Assembly: GCF_016735615.1 (NCBI RefSeq)
Contig: NZ_JAERSF010000004.1
Coordinates: 1 to 64,000 of the forward strand
Length of the DNA stretch: 64,000 bases
DNA from: Flavobacterium tagetis
GTDB lineage: Bacteria > Bacteroidota > Bacteroidia > Flavobacteriales > Flavobacteriaceae
Reading direction: 5' to 3'
Made by a program: the position numbers and the translations under genes. The notes under the pieces are model-generated. The model saw only the letters and a list, made by a program, of their open reading frames with translations, was not told the DNA's origin and did no database searches. Position 1 is the stretch's first letter. The number at the start of each line of letters is the position of its first letter. Shown one piece after another: positions 56,390-64,000 of the stretch.

Positions 56390-57079
56390 ATGGAAGGAGG
56401 GCATTTCACTATAAAAAATTGGTCTGATGATGATAAACCTCGCGAAAAGTTAATGCTTAAAGGAAAAGAGGCTTTGAGTGATGCTGAATTGTTAGCAATT
56501 TTAATTGGTTCAGGAAGTCGTAACGAATCTGCAGTTGCGTTAAGCCAACGTATTCTAGCTAATGTTGGAGGATTAAACTCATTGGCAAAATTATCTATTG
56601 CTCAATTAATGAAATTTAAAGGAATAGGAGAGGCAAAAGCCGTTACAATTATAGCTTCTTTAGAGTTATGCGCACGTCGGAGATCAGAAAAAGCAGTTGA
56701 AATAACTAAAATAACTTCAAGTAAAAAAGTTTTCGATTTAATGCAACCCGTAATTGGAGATTTATCTCATGAAGAATTTTGGGTGCTTTTTCTTAATAAT
56801 TCTAATAATGTGATTTCTAAGGTTCAATTAAGCAAAGGAGGAATTGGCGGTACAACTGTCGATGTGAGATTGATTTTTAAATTGGCGTTTGAGAAATATG
56901 CTACCGCCTTGATTCTGTGTCATAATCATCCTTCTGGAAGTTTGATACCTAGTGATGCTGATAAACAAATTACAAGAAAAATTCGTGAGGCAGGAAACAA
57001 GTTAGATGTTAAAGTTTTGGACCATGTTATTATAACTGAATCAAAATATTATAGTTTTGTAGATGAAGGAATTTTTTAA
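56390..57079 (+). CDS. radC: RadC-family JAMM protein
   Basis: A 229-residue protein with an N-terminal helix-hairpin-helix region (SDAELLAILIGSGSRNESAVALSQRIL..LNSLAKLSIAQLMKFKGIGEAKA, about 27-85) and a C-terminal JAMM domain. The metal motif is LCHNHPSGSLIPSDAD (about 175-190), the H-x-H-x7-S-x2-D pattern. RadC was linked to DNA repair in the past, but its activity is unproven; it may be a DNA-associated metalloprotease or hydrolase. It starts a run of three adjacent plus-strand genes (radC, yjjG, 57769-58533) with gaps of 3 and -1 bases. Confidence 0.93.
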   Translation: MEGGHFTIKNWSDDDKPREKLMLKGKEALSDAELLAILIGSGSRNESAVALSQRILANVGGLNSLAKLSIAQLMKFKGIGEAKAVTIIASLELCARRRSEKAVEITKITSSKKVFDLMQPVIGDLSHEEFWVLFLNNSNNVISKVQLSKGGIGGTTVDVRLIFKLAFEKYATALILCHNHPSGSLIPSDADKQITRKIREAGNKLDVKVLDHVIITESKYYSFVDEGIF

Positions 57080-57082
57080 TAC

Positions 57083-57769
57083 ATGAATACCAATATTACC
57101 GACATCTTTTTCGATTTAGATCACACGCTTTGGGATTTTGATAAAAACTCAGAAATGGCTTTTGATCGAATTTTCAAAACTAAGTATCAGGAAATCGTTA
57201 CTCAAGATTTCATTAAAGAATATATTCCGATCAATCAAGAATGCTGGAGATTGTATCAGAATGATAAAATTACGCATCAAGAATTGCGTTATAACCGTTT
57301 AAAGTATTCGTTTGATGCTTTAAATTATGTGATTTCAGAAGAGAACATCTTGGAAATTGCCAATGATTATATCGAGTTTTTGACCGATAATAATTATCTC
57401 TTTGATGGAGCAATTGAAGTTTTGGAATATCTAAAGCCAAAATATAAACTTCATATCATTACAAATGGATTTGCTAATGTTCAGGAAAAGAAAATTAATA
57501 ATGCTTCGCTTGGAGGTTATTTTAGCACAATCACAAATTCGGAATTAGCGGGAGTTAAAAAGCCAAATAGTATTATATTTGATTATGCATTAAAACTAGC
57601 AAAAACTTCAAAAGAAAACAGCATTATGATTGGAGACGATTTTGAAGCGGATGTAAATGGAGCTTTAAATGCAGGTCTAGACGCTATTTTCTTTAATGAG
57701 AAAAAAGTTGACGTTTCAGAAAACTATAAACAAATTAACCATTTATTAGAACTAAAAAAATATTTATAA
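57083..57769 (+). CDS. YjjG-family HAD nucleotidase
   Basis: A 228-residue HAD hydrolase. Motif I FFDLDHTLWDFD (Asp11 and Asp13), motif II IITNG at about 133-137, motif III Lys in AGVKKPNSIIFDYAL, and motif IV MIGDDFEADVNGA. The TLWDFDKNSE start and overall length match YjjG nucleotidases, which remove the phosphate from non-canonical pyrimidine nucleotides as house-cleaning. The gene begins 3 bases after radC and ends overlapping the next gene by one base (TAATG), so translation is coupled. Confidence 0.88.
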   Translation: MNTNITDIFFDLDHTLWDFDKNSEMAFDRIFKTKYQEIVTQDFIKEYIPINQECWRLYQNDKITHQELRYNRLKYSFDALNYVISEENILEIANDYIEFLTDNNYLFDGAIEVLEYLKPKYKLHIITNGFANVQEKKINNASLGGYFSTITNSELAGVKKPNSIIFDYALKLAKTSKENSIMIGDDFEADVNGALNAGLDAIFFNEKKVDVSENYKQINHLLELKKYL

Positions 57770-58533
57770 TGATGAGAATTAAATTTTTACTTACTGCAAT
57801 TTTATGTTCAGTTGTTGGATTTGCGCAGTCTATCAATGATTACAAAGCTGTAATTATTCCTTTGAAATATGAGTTTATGAAGACTGATAATCAATATCGT
57901 TTGGCAACTTTAAGTAAACAAAATTTGACTAAATGTGGTTTTGAAGCTTTTTATTCAAATGAGCAGCTTCCTGATGGTTACACAGATCGTTGCCAAGTTT
58001 TATATATTGATGTAATAAAAGATAGCGCATTTTTAGTTACTAAGCTTATAGTACAATTTAAGGATTGTTTTGGCCAAGTAGTTTTTACTTCTGAAGTAGG
58101 AAAAAGCAGAGAGAAAGAATATGAAATAGCTTATAAAGAAGCGTTAGAAGATGCTTTTAAGGGAGTCTTTGCTTTGCATTATAAATATAGCGGTACTCCA
58201 GTTGCAACTTCAAGAACATCTGCTCCTGTAAAAACAGCTGTAGCTACAAGTGCGGTTGCTACTGTTGCTGCAACTCAAGTTGTTGCTGCATCTGCACCAG
58301 ATTTAAAAGATCCAAATTTGTTATATGCTCAACCAACTGAATCTGGTTACCAATTGATTGATAAAACACCAAAAGTGGTTATGAAACTTTTCAAAACTTC
58401 GCAACCAAATGTTTATATCGCTACAAAAGATAATGTTCAAGGTTCTTTGATCTTAAAACAAGATGGACAATGGTATTTTGAGTCTTATCAGAATGACAAA
58501 TTAGTTTCAGAAAAAATTGTAGTGAAATTCTAA
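57769..58533 (+). CDS. Hypothetical exported protein
   Basis: A 254-residue protein with a signal peptide (1-20, ending VGFAQ) and no family I can name. The N-terminal half (about 21-140) has SINDYKAVIIPLKYEFMKTDNQYRLATL and a DAFKGVFALHYKY helix. A low-complexity Ala/Val/Thr linker follows (about 145-180), then a small C-terminal domain (YQLIDKTPKVVMKLFKTSQPNVYIATKDNVQGSLILKQDGQWYFES). The domain-linker-domain layout suggests a periplasmic or outer-membrane-associated role. It overlaps yjjG by one base, which is an odd partner for a cytoplasmic nucleotidase. Confidence 0.65.
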   Translation: MMRIKFLLTAILCSVVGFAQSINDYKAVIIPLKYEFMKTDNQYRLATLSKQNLTKCGFEAFYSNEQLPDGYTDRCQVLYIDVIKDSAFLVTKLIVQFKDCFGQVVFTSEVGKSREKEYEIAYKEALEDAFKGVFALHYKYSGTPVATSRTSAPVKTAVATSAVATVAATQVVAASAPDLKDPNLLYAQPTESGYQLIDKTPKVVMKLFKTSQPNVYIATKDNVQGSLILKQDGQWYFESYQNDKLVSEKIVVKF

Positions 58534-58547
58534 ATATAAAATATGGT

Positions 58548-59825
58548 TTAATAGCCGTATTTATCTTTCCAACGGTTCTTTAAAAATTCGCGGGTACTGT
58601 TCTCTCTAGAATTGTTTCCAGGATTATAAAGAACCGTTTTCTTTATAGCATCTGGCAGAAATTCTTGCTCTGCAAAATTATTTGCATAATCGTGCGAATA
58701 TTTATATTCATCACCATATCCTAATTCCTTCATCAATTTAGTCGGTGCATTTCGCAAGTGAATCGGGACTGGTAAATCGCCGGTTTGTTTTACCAATTGC
58801 TGTGCATTTCCAATTGCCATATAAGAAGCATTACTTTTGGGAGAAGTAGCTAAATAAATTGCGCATTGGCTTAATATGATACGGCTTTCGGGATATCCAA
58901 TTGTAGTAACAGCCTGAAAAGTATTATTGGCCATTATGAGTGCAGTTGGGTTAGCATTGCCAATATCTTCGCTTGCCAAAATAAGCATTCTTCTAGCGAT
59001 AAATTTTACATCTTCACCACCTTCGATCATTCTGGCCAGCCAATAAACAGCTCCATTAGGATCACTACCACGAATAGATTTTATGAAGGCAGAAATGATA
59101 TCGTAATGCTGTTCGCCAGTCTTGTCATAAAGAACCGTGTTTTGTTGCACAAGTTCTAAAACACGATTGTTGGTAATTGTAATTTCATCACCAGCTGAAG
59201 CATTAACGACAAGTTCAAATACATTTAAAAGTTTTCTTCCATCACCACCAGAAATACGCAATAAAGCTTCTGTTTCTTTTAAATTTATTTTTTTTGTTAA
59301 TAAATAAGTGTCAGTTTTCATTGCGCGCTCTAAAAGAGCCTCTAAATCGGCTTTTGTAAAAGCATTTAGTATGTAGACTTGGCAACGTGACAATAATGCA
59401 GGAATCACTTCAAAACTTGGGTTTTCGGTAGTAGCACCGACTAAGGTTATCCAGCCTTTTTCTACGGCGGCTAAAAGTGAATCTTGTTGTGATTTGCTAA
59501 ATCGATGAATCTCATCAATAAAAAGAATAGGATTTTTAGCTGTGAAAAGTCCGCCACTTTGTTTTGCTTTATCAATAACATCGCGAATGTCTTTTACGCC
59601 AGAATTTATGGCACTTAGAATATAAAAAGGTCTTTTTGATTCTTGAGCAATAATTTGGGCCAAGGTCGTTTTTCCTGTACCAGGAGGTCCCCAGAAAATT
59701 AATGAAGGAATTATTCCTTTTGATATTTGCTGTGTTAAAGAACCAGTTGGTCCAACCAAATGTTGTTGGCTTATGTAATCTTCTAATTTTTGCGGACGAA
59801 TACGCTCTGCTAAAGGTGCTTCCAT
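58548..59825 (-). CDS. rarA: Replication-associated recombination protein A
   Basis: A 425-residue AAA+ ATPase related to clamp loaders, acting at stalled forks. It begins PLAERIRPQKLEDYISQQHLVGPTGSL; Walker A GPPGTGKT is at 46-53, Walker B ILFIDEIHRFSKSQQD at about 101-116, and sensor I GATTENPSFEV with the arginine finger LLSRCQVYIL. A C-terminal tetramerisation region has RMIEGGEDVKFIARRMLILASEDIGNANP and HLRNAPTKLMKELGYG. Full family length. A -7 box (59831-59838) lies five bases upstream of the ATG, suggesting a nearly leaderless transcript. Confidence 0.96.
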   Translation of the reverse strand: MEAPLAERIRPQKLEDYISQQHLVGPTGSLTQQISKGIIPSLIFWGPPGTGKTTLAQIIAQESKRPFYILSAINSGVKDIRDVIDKAKQSGGLFTAKNPILFIDEIHRFSKSQQDSLLAAVEKGWITLVGATTENPSFEVIPALLSRCQVYILNAFTKADLEALLERAMKTDTYLLTKKINLKETEALLRISGGDGRKLLNVFELVVNASAGDEITITNNRVLELVQQNTVLYDKTGEQHYDIISAFIKSIRGSDPNGAVYWLARMIEGGEDVKFIARRMLILASEDIGNANPTALIMANNTFQAVTTIGYPESRIILSQCAIYLATSPKSNASYMAIGNAQQLVKQTGDLPVPIHLRNAPTKLMKELGYGDEYKYSHDYANNFAEQEFLPDAIKKTVLYNPGNNSRENSTREFLKNRWKDKYGY

Positions 59826-59830
59826 AGATA

Positions 59831-59838
59831 CAAAATTA
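59831..59838 (-). promoter_or_regulatory. -7 box five bases before the rarA start
   Basis: The minus strand reads TAATTTTG, then five bases to the ATG at 59825. No TTG at normal spacing. Confidence 0.45.
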
Positions 59839-60001
59839 CTATTTTAAGATTTAAATTTCATTCATTCAAAAGTTAAAACAGTTCACAGAGAGAAGGATTG
59901 TTCTGATTTGAGACAATTTTTTATCTTGGTATGACAAAATATCAGTAAAATATTTTTGGATAGTTTTTTGAGTTCTGTTAGATGTTATTTTCTAAAAAAA
60001 T

Positions 60002-60766
60002 ATGAGCGACACTAATTTTAAGTTTTCAAATTCAGTTATCGGACTTCCATTATTTTTTGTCCTTTTTTTATGGGTTGTATATTGGCTTCAAATCCGGTTT
60101 GATTTTGATTTTTATCGATACGGAATTTATCCTCGAGATTTTTTAGGGCTTCGGGGTGTTTTGTTCAGTCCTTTTATTCACGAAAATCTAGATCATTTAT
60201 ACAATAACAGTATTCCGCTTCTAATACTGCTGGCGGCGATGCAGTTTTTTTATCCAAAACAGACTTTAGGAGTTATTGGCTACGGTATTATATTTTCAGG
60301 ATTGATTACTTGGGTGGTAGGAAGAGAGAATTTCCATATTGGTGCCAGCGGATTAATTTATGTTCTGGTTAGTTTTATTTTCTTCAAAGGCATTCAAACT
60401 AAATATTACAGATTGGTGGCTTTGTCCTTAACTGTAATTCTACTCTATGGCGGAATGATATGGTATGTCTTTCCAGATGTTGATCAGTCTATTTCCTGGG
60501 AAGGACATCTAGCTGGACTTATTACGGGTTTTGTTTTGAGTTTACTTTACAAAGCACCCGAATACGCAAAACCAATCGTTTACGATTGGCAACGTCCAGA
60601 TTTTGATCCAAGCGGTGATCCGTTTATGAAGCATTTTGATGAGAATGGAAATTTTGTTCCTCTTTCACATGAAGATGAAATGGAGGAGGAGTACTTTTCG
60701 TCTAGCCATCCTGTAAATTATATTTTAATTAAAAAAATAGAGCATGAAGAAGAAACAGACCAATAA
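60002..60766 (+). CDS. Rhomboid-family intramembrane serine protease
   Basis: A 254-residue protein with six membrane segments. The catalytic Ser116 lies in HIGASGLIY (segment 4) and the catalytic His169 in SWEGHLAGLITGF (segment 6). FSPFIHENLDHLYNNSIPLLIL supplies the conserved loop with His/Asn that forms the oxyanion side. An acidic cytoplasmic tail of about 60 residues (DEMEEEYF...) follows. Rhomboids cut membrane proteins within the bilayer; substrates in flavobacteria are unknown. The gene is divergent from rarA and followed 57 bases later by a small secreted protein. Confidence 0.9.
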   Translation: MSDTNFKFSNSVIGLPLFFVLFLWVVYWLQIRFDFDFYRYGIYPRDFLGLRGVLFSPFIHENLDHLYNNSIPLLILLAAMQFFYPKQTLGVIGYGIIFSGLITWVVGRENFHIGASGLIYVLVSFIFFKGIQTKYYRLVALSLTVILLYGGMIWYVFPDVDQSISWEGHLAGLITGFVLSLLYKAPEYAKPIVYDWQRPDFDPSGDPFMKHFDENGNFVPLSHEDEMEEEYFSSSHPVNYILIKKIEHEEETDQ

Positions 60767-60823
60767 TTTTCTTTGATATAAAAAGAGTAAATTTGTTTAG
60801 GTAACAATTTAAATTTGAACATT

Positions 60824-61327
60824 ATGAGAATAAAGTTTATCGTTTTGTTTTCGTTTTTTGTTTTTAATGCAAAGGGCATTGCTCAATGTGAAATAAAGAA
60901 TAGGGTGCAAGCAGACGGAAGTATGGTCTACTATTTTGAACCAGCAGTCTTTTATACAACAAAAACAAAATCGTTAAAAATTAATATTGTTACAGACAAA
61001 GAACATTATTTTGTTGCACTGCAACCCACACCATTTCCAGATAAGAAAGTGGGAAAAAAAATTAAAGATGATTTAGTAATTCATCTTTCAGATAACAAGA
61101 CTTATAAGTTAGTGCATTACGATACTCAGTATAGACGTAACGATTCTATAATGCAGGTTCTTTATTTGATTGATGATAAAGATCTAAATGCGTTTTCTAA
61201 TTACGAAGCTGTTAGCGCAGAAATTAATATGCAGGGAACTGAATTTGTGCGAAGCTATAACTTTAAGCTTCATAAAAATGCTATTGTTGAACAGCTTAAA
61301 TGTTTTTTGAAGAAAGAAGAAAACTAA
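60824..61327 (+). CDS. Hypothetical exported protein
   Basis: A 167-residue protein with signal peptide (MRIKFIVLFSFFVFNAKGIAQ, cleavage before CEIKNR). The mature part begins with Cys, which might suggest a lipoprotein, but no clear lipobox (AQC only) precedes it. The rest is a single domain with alternating charged and hydrophobic strands (MVYYFEPAVFYTTKTKSLKINIVTD, YFVALQPTPFPDKKVGKKI) and no recognised motif. The start was moved three codons to the ATG at 60824. It converges on the DUF2490 gene with a 1-base gap, so the two share a tight end. Confidence 0.6.
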   Translation: MRIKFIVLFSFFVFNAKGIAQCEIKNRVQADGSMVYYFEPAVFYTTKTKSLKINIVTDKEHYFVALQPTPFPDKKVGKKIKDDLVIHLSDNKTYKLVHYDTQYRRNDSIMQVLYLIDDKDLNAFSNYEAVSAEINMQGTEFVRSYNFKLHKNAIVEQLKCFLKKEEN

Positions 61328-61328
61328 A

Positions 61329-62132
61329 TTATTCTTCGTCTTTTGCTTCAGGATGTTTTTTGGCTTCGATCTTCTTTTTAAGATTTCGAAAGAAATTATT
61401 GAAGGTTATTGTAAGTGAGGCGGCATTGGTGGTTTGATTTCCGTCATTTCTTGGTAAATATTCGTTGCAATAAGTTAGTTCTACCTGAAAATCATCTGAG
61501 AATAAATAGCCAGCACCTATATTCAGTCGATTCCTATCAAAGAAATTTCCACCAGTAACATTTGCTCCTGATTTAAAATAGAGTTCATCTGAAGCAATCG
61601 CATATACAACACCACCTCTTAATATTTTACTATTAATTGGCTGTATATATTTAATTTGCTGACGATATCTAAAAACATTCTCATAATTATCGTCTTCATT
61701 TTGAATATGACGATATTCGGTACGCATTCTTGTGCTTAAAGTATAACCCGTTTTATGAAAGTAATAAATGCCTTGAAGTGCGAAACGCCATTCTGGAGAT
61801 TCGAACTGACCAATTTCAGGGACGTCTCTATTGTTAAAATAGGCGATGAAAGCCGAAAATTTCCATCTAGGTGAAAAGTAATAATGACCCCAGCCTCTAA
61901 TAGATCTTTGGATAGTATTTTGGAATAAGTTTGCTGATGATTCAGTGCTGCTATAAGCTGCGGCAAAATCTATTTCAGTTGCCCACTTTTTACTCAAAGT
62001 TGTGTTAAACTGAATTTCATTCCAAAACTGATTATATGTAGTGTTTTGTCCGTAGCTGTTTGTAATTAGTAAAACTACAAACAGACATCGGAATATTATA
62101 ATTTTTGATTTTGAATTAGATTTTGAAAGCAT
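61329..62132 (-). CDS. DUF2490 outer-membrane protein
   Basis: A 267-residue protein with a signal peptide (about 1-28, ending NSYGQ) and a beta-barrel pattern throughout. The DUF2490 features are QFWNEIQFNTTLSKKWATEIDFAAAY near the N-terminus, RGWGHYYFSPRWKFSAFIAYF, RTEYRHI, FRYRQQIKYIQPI and FDRNRLNIGAGYLFSDDFQVELTY. A basic C-terminal tail (NLKKKIEAKKHPEAKDEE) extends past the last strand, so the usual aromatic terminal signal is not at the very end. Function unknown in all bacteria. Confidence 0.85.
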   Translation of the reverse strand: MLSKSNSKSKIIIFRCLFVVLLITNSYGQNTTYNQFWNEIQFNTTLSKKWATEIDFAAAYSSTESSANLFQNTIQRSIRGWGHYYFSPRWKFSAFIAYFNNRDVPEIGQFESPEWRFALQGIYYFHKTGYTLSTRMRTEYRHIQNEDDNYENVFRYRQQIKYIQPINSKILRGGVVYAIASDELYFKSGANVTGGNFFDRNRLNIGAGYLFSDDFQVELTYCNEYLPRNDGNQTTNAASLTITFNNFFRNLKKKIEAKKHPEAKDEE

Positions 62133-62184
62133 TAATTAAAGGTATTTAATTATTTCATTCGCATCTTAATCTTTCAATTTGTTT

Positions 62185-62919
62185 TTATGTTCTTTGGCGA
62201 ACAGCTTCGTATAGAAAAGCGCCACAGGCAACAGATACGTTTAAAGATCCAATTGAACCAAACATTGGCAATTTGGCTTTTTCATCTACTATTTTTAGAA
62301 CAGAAGGATTTATTCCTCGGTCTTCAGATCCCATAATAATAGCTACTGGTTCAGATAATGATATGTCGTATATGTTTTGATCTGTTTTTTCGGTTGCGGC
62401 AACTGTTTTTATTCCAGAACCTTGCAAGTAAAAAATAGCGTCTTTTATGTGTTCAACCTTGCAAATAGGCACGTTGAATACAGCTCCAGCAGAAGTCTTA
62501 ACTGTGTCTCCGTTTACTGGAGCAGAACCCGCTTTTTGTACAATGATTCCATTTACACCAGTACATTCTGCTGTTCTAATAATAGCACCAAAATTTCTAG
62601 CGTCTGATATTTGATCTAATATAAGGAAAAGAGGTTTTTTACCTGACTCAATAGTAGATTCAACTAAATGTTCTAAATCGATAAAACCAATGGGAGAGAT
62701 CGTTGCTACTGCACCCTGATGATTATTTGGAGTAAGGCGGTTTAGTTTTTCTACAGGAACATAAGAAAAATTAACGTTTGCACGTTTCATTACTTTCATT
62801 AAGTCTTTCATAAGCTCTCCAGAAATATCTTTCTGAATGAAAACTTTGTCTACTTCTTTTCCTGCTTGAATTGCTTCTATGATGGCTCTAATGCCAAATA
62901 TTTGATGTTCTTTTTCCAT
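62185..62919 (-). CDS. rlmB: 23S rRNA (guanosine-2'-O)-methyltransferase of the SpoU/TrmH family (RlmB-like)
   Basis: A 244-residue SPOUT methyltransferase. The N-terminal substrate-binding part starts EKEHQIFGIRAIIEAIQAGKEVDKVFIQKD. The SpoU motifs follow: LILDQISDARNFGAIIRTAECTGVNGII (motif 1), IIMGSEDRGINP (motif 2) and LPMFGSIGSLNVSVACGAFLYE (motif 3, with the deep trefoil knot). RlmB methylates G2251 of 23S rRNA. The start was placed at the ATG at 62919, because a -7 box (62924-62931) overlaps the 13 codons of a longer reading. Confidence 0.92.
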   Translation of the reverse strand: MEKEHQIFGIRAIIEAIQAGKEVDKVFIQKDISGELMKDLMKVMKRANVNFSYVPVEKLNRLTPNNHQGAVATISPIGFIDLEHLVESTIESGKKPLFLILDQISDARNFGAIIRTAECTGVNGIIVQKAGSAPVNGDTVKTSAGAVFNVPICKVEHIKDAIFYLQGSGIKTVAATEKTDQNIYDISLSEPVAIIMGSEDRGINPSVLKIVDEKAKLPMFGSIGSLNVSVACGAFLYEAVRQRT

Positions 62920-62923
62920 TGGA

Positions 62924-62931
62924 CAAATATA
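62924..62931 (-). promoter_or_regulatory. -7 box four bases before the rlmB start
   Basis: The minus strand reads TATATTTG, then four bases to the ATG at 62919; transcription should begin at the start codon. This decides the start. No TTG at normal spacing. Confidence 0.55.
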
Positions 62932-62951
62932 GGTAATATGTTTATATAAAA

Positions 62952-62979
62952 AAACCACCCCAAATTAATGGAGTGGTTT
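62952..62979 (-). terminator. Terminator after the lipid-binding lipoprotein gene
   Basis: AAACCACCCC (62952-62961) pairs with GGAGTGGTTT (62970-62979) with one mismatch, 28 bases beyond the stop at 63007. The plus-strand A-run before it gives a U-tract. Confidence 0.8.
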
Positions 62980-63006
62980 AATATTTAGACTACTTGAATT
63001 AAAATC

Positions 63007-63507
63007 CTAGTATTCGTCTTCGTAGAAACCAGTTCTTTTGTGACCTTCATAAAGGATATCATACCCATCATCATCATAATCAAAGTGAGCTCTGAAAGAG
63101 ATTTTATCTACTTTATGACCGCCTTTAGAAACAGCAGCTCCTTTTTCGATTTTCCCGTCAGTGATTGTAACTTTAGTTCCAGGGTCCTGAATGTTATCAG
63201 CAGCAGTTGCTTTAAATGTTCCGGTTTTAGTATCAACCTCTACTTTACATTTGATATAATAACCACGTTTAGCATCATCAATCCACATTGTGTTGTCGTT
63301 TGCAGCAGTATTATATGTTGAGTGTAAAGCGTGTTCAACAACTACATGACCATCACTATCTGTTAGAGTGATGTACCAGTCTCCTGCCATTGATTCTACA
63401 GATGTTCCTCCCGGATCTGTGTCACCCACTTCATCGCAAGATACAAATGCCGTAAGTACAAACATTACTGCAAGTACACGAGTTATATTTAGTTTTAATT
63501 TTTTCAT
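63007..63507 (-). CDS. Lipid-binding (lipocalin-like) lipoprotein of SusCD-associated type
   Basis: A 166-residue lipoprotein: signal MKKLKLNITRVLAVMFVLTAFVSCDEVG with lipobox FVSC (Cys24). The mature part has a short linker (GDTDPGGTSV), then AGDWYITLTDSDG and a beta-rich domain ending GHKRTGFYEDEY, the pattern of the Bacteroidota 'lipid-binding putative hydrolase' family. These proteins are typically encoded downstream of SusC/SusD pairs and an Ig-like DUF5012 lipoprotein, as here. Its substrate is unknown. It starts 10 bases after the gene at 63518 and ends at a terminator, so it closes that operon. Confidence 0.75.
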   Translation of the reverse strand: MKKLKLNITRVLAVMFVLTAFVSCDEVGDTDPGGTSVESMAGDWYITLTDSDGHVVVEHALHSTYNTAANDNTMWIDDAKRGYYIKCKVEVDTKTGTFKATAADNIQDPGTKVTITDGKIEKGAAVSKGGHKVDKISFRAHFDYDDDGYDILYEGHKRTGFYEDEY

Positions 63508-63517
63508 TTTAATAATT

Positions 63518-64000
63518 TTAAAGTTGTACTTGAGTTAATGTTGCAACAAACTTATAATTAGTTGCCGCATCGGCAGCCCAATCAGTTGTTAGTACAAGTG
63601 TTTTGCTATCTGCATCAACAGTTAAACCTGATATTTTTGCAGATCCTCCGAAATAATCACATACTGGAATTCCAGGGAAAGTAAACTCACCAGTAGAAAT
63701 ATCACCTGTAATTGTTCCTCCTACAGCAGCAGAAGTTACACCAATATTTCTTGAGATATCATACCATCCTCCAAAAGCATCAGATACTTGGAAAGAACCA
63801 TCAGCGTTTTTCCAGATATAAATATATTTAACATTTTCTGAACTTCCTTGAGACGCAGGCATTAGTTGGCCATTTCTCTTAGTTGTAGCAATGTAAACAC
63901 CTTCAATACTAGTTTTAAGATCTCCAGTTTTGTATACAATTACTTTTCTTGTACTATTACCTGGAAAACCATCTACGTTTGTAGCGCTGTAAGTTTCAGT
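63518..64000 (-). CDS. C-terminal part of a DUF5012/Ig-like SusCD-associated surface lipoprotein (partial)
   Basis: The minus-strand frame is open from the window edge to the stop at 63518: 160 residues, with no start inside. The internal ATG at 63862 is not the start, since the 46 codons upstream of it remain open and continue the domain (TETYSATNVDGFPGNSTRKVIVYK). This stretch resembles the Ig-like segment of DUF5012/BT_2262-type lipoproteins; it is followed by GVYIATTKRNG, GSFQVSDAFGGWYDISRNIG and a beta-rich end. Such genes accompany SusC/SusD nutrient-uptake loci. The rest of the gene, and probably the SusCD pair, lie beyond the window. Confidence 0.6.
   Translation of the reverse strand, partial: TETYSATNVDGFPGNSTRKVIVYKTGDLKTSIEGVYIATTKRNGQLMPASQGSSENVKYIYIWKNADGSFQVSDAFGGWYDISRNIGVTSAAVGGTITGDISTGEFTFPGIPVCDYFGGSAKISGLTVDADSKTLVLTTDWAADAATNYKFVATLTQVQL

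Noticed and set aside
1..64000. Prophage or insertion sequence
   Set aside because: No integrase, transposase, capsid or lysis genes were found in any frame; mobility is suggested only by small inverted-repeat elements.

Overview
The window is a chromosomal segment of a member of the Bacteroidota, very probably a Flavobacterium. The sequence is AT-rich. It has flavobacterial families (S46 dipeptidyl peptidase, DUF6090, SusCD-associated lipoproteins, TonB-dependent receptor). Starts lack Shine-Dalgarno motifs, and many genes are preceded by the Bacteroidetes -7 box TAnnTTTG, in the best cases with TTG 17-20 bases upstream. No prophage, IS transposase, rRNA or CRISPR array was seen.

Layout. 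1-12.3 kb: small accessory genes (Crp-type regulator, stand-alone LpxA, YdeI/DUF1801, EamA transporter, acyltransferase, second adenylate kinase, EreA/ChaN-like protein, MerR regulator, DUF6090 protein, NUDIX hydrolase), ending in two tandem tRNA-Val(TAC) genes. 12.3-18.3 kb: folC, exbB-exbD, a convergent TonB-like gene, an amino-acid dehydrogenase and a chalcone-isomerase-like secreted protein. 18.7-27.2 kb: acyl-CoA dehydrogenase, M28 peptidase, SDR, an inverted-repeat-bounded S23 four-helix-bundle gene, SprT-like protein, an MlaFE-type ABC pair, a glycosyltransferase, a methyltransferase and a FabH-like synthase. 27.5-36.7 kb: gcvP, a UbiA-like protein, DUF1090, a TIGR01777 epimerase, a GbsR-controlled DUF2071/membrane-protein cluster and a CPA1 antiporter. 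36.8-44.1 kb: SanA-like protein, M3 peptidase, and purE/purK separated by a two-gene ATPase + HNH nuclease module. 44.1-52.2 kb: TonB-dependent receptor, sugar dehydrogenase, hpt-adk, a CorC/HlyC protein, obgE and an outer-membrane barrel. 52.5-64 kb: DPP7-type peptidase, mpl, radC, yjjG, rarA, rhomboid protease, rlmB and the tail of a probable SusCD locus.

Most notable. (1) A Septu-like ATPase/HNH pair with its own -7 box lies inside purK-purE among repeats, a candidate anti-phage module. (2) A GbsR-family regulator has two matching 9-8-9 operator dyads, one over its own promoter and one before the DUF2071/membrane-protein genes. (3) A small S23-family gene has its start and stop codons inside perfect 24-bp inverted repeats, so it looks like a transposable cassette. 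(4) A tRNA-Val gene is duplicated with its promoter and terminator. (5) Several families of intergenic palindromic repeats are shared between distant sites, one of which encodes the C-terminus of PurK.

Gene functions are read from motifs and remembered family features; no database search was possible.
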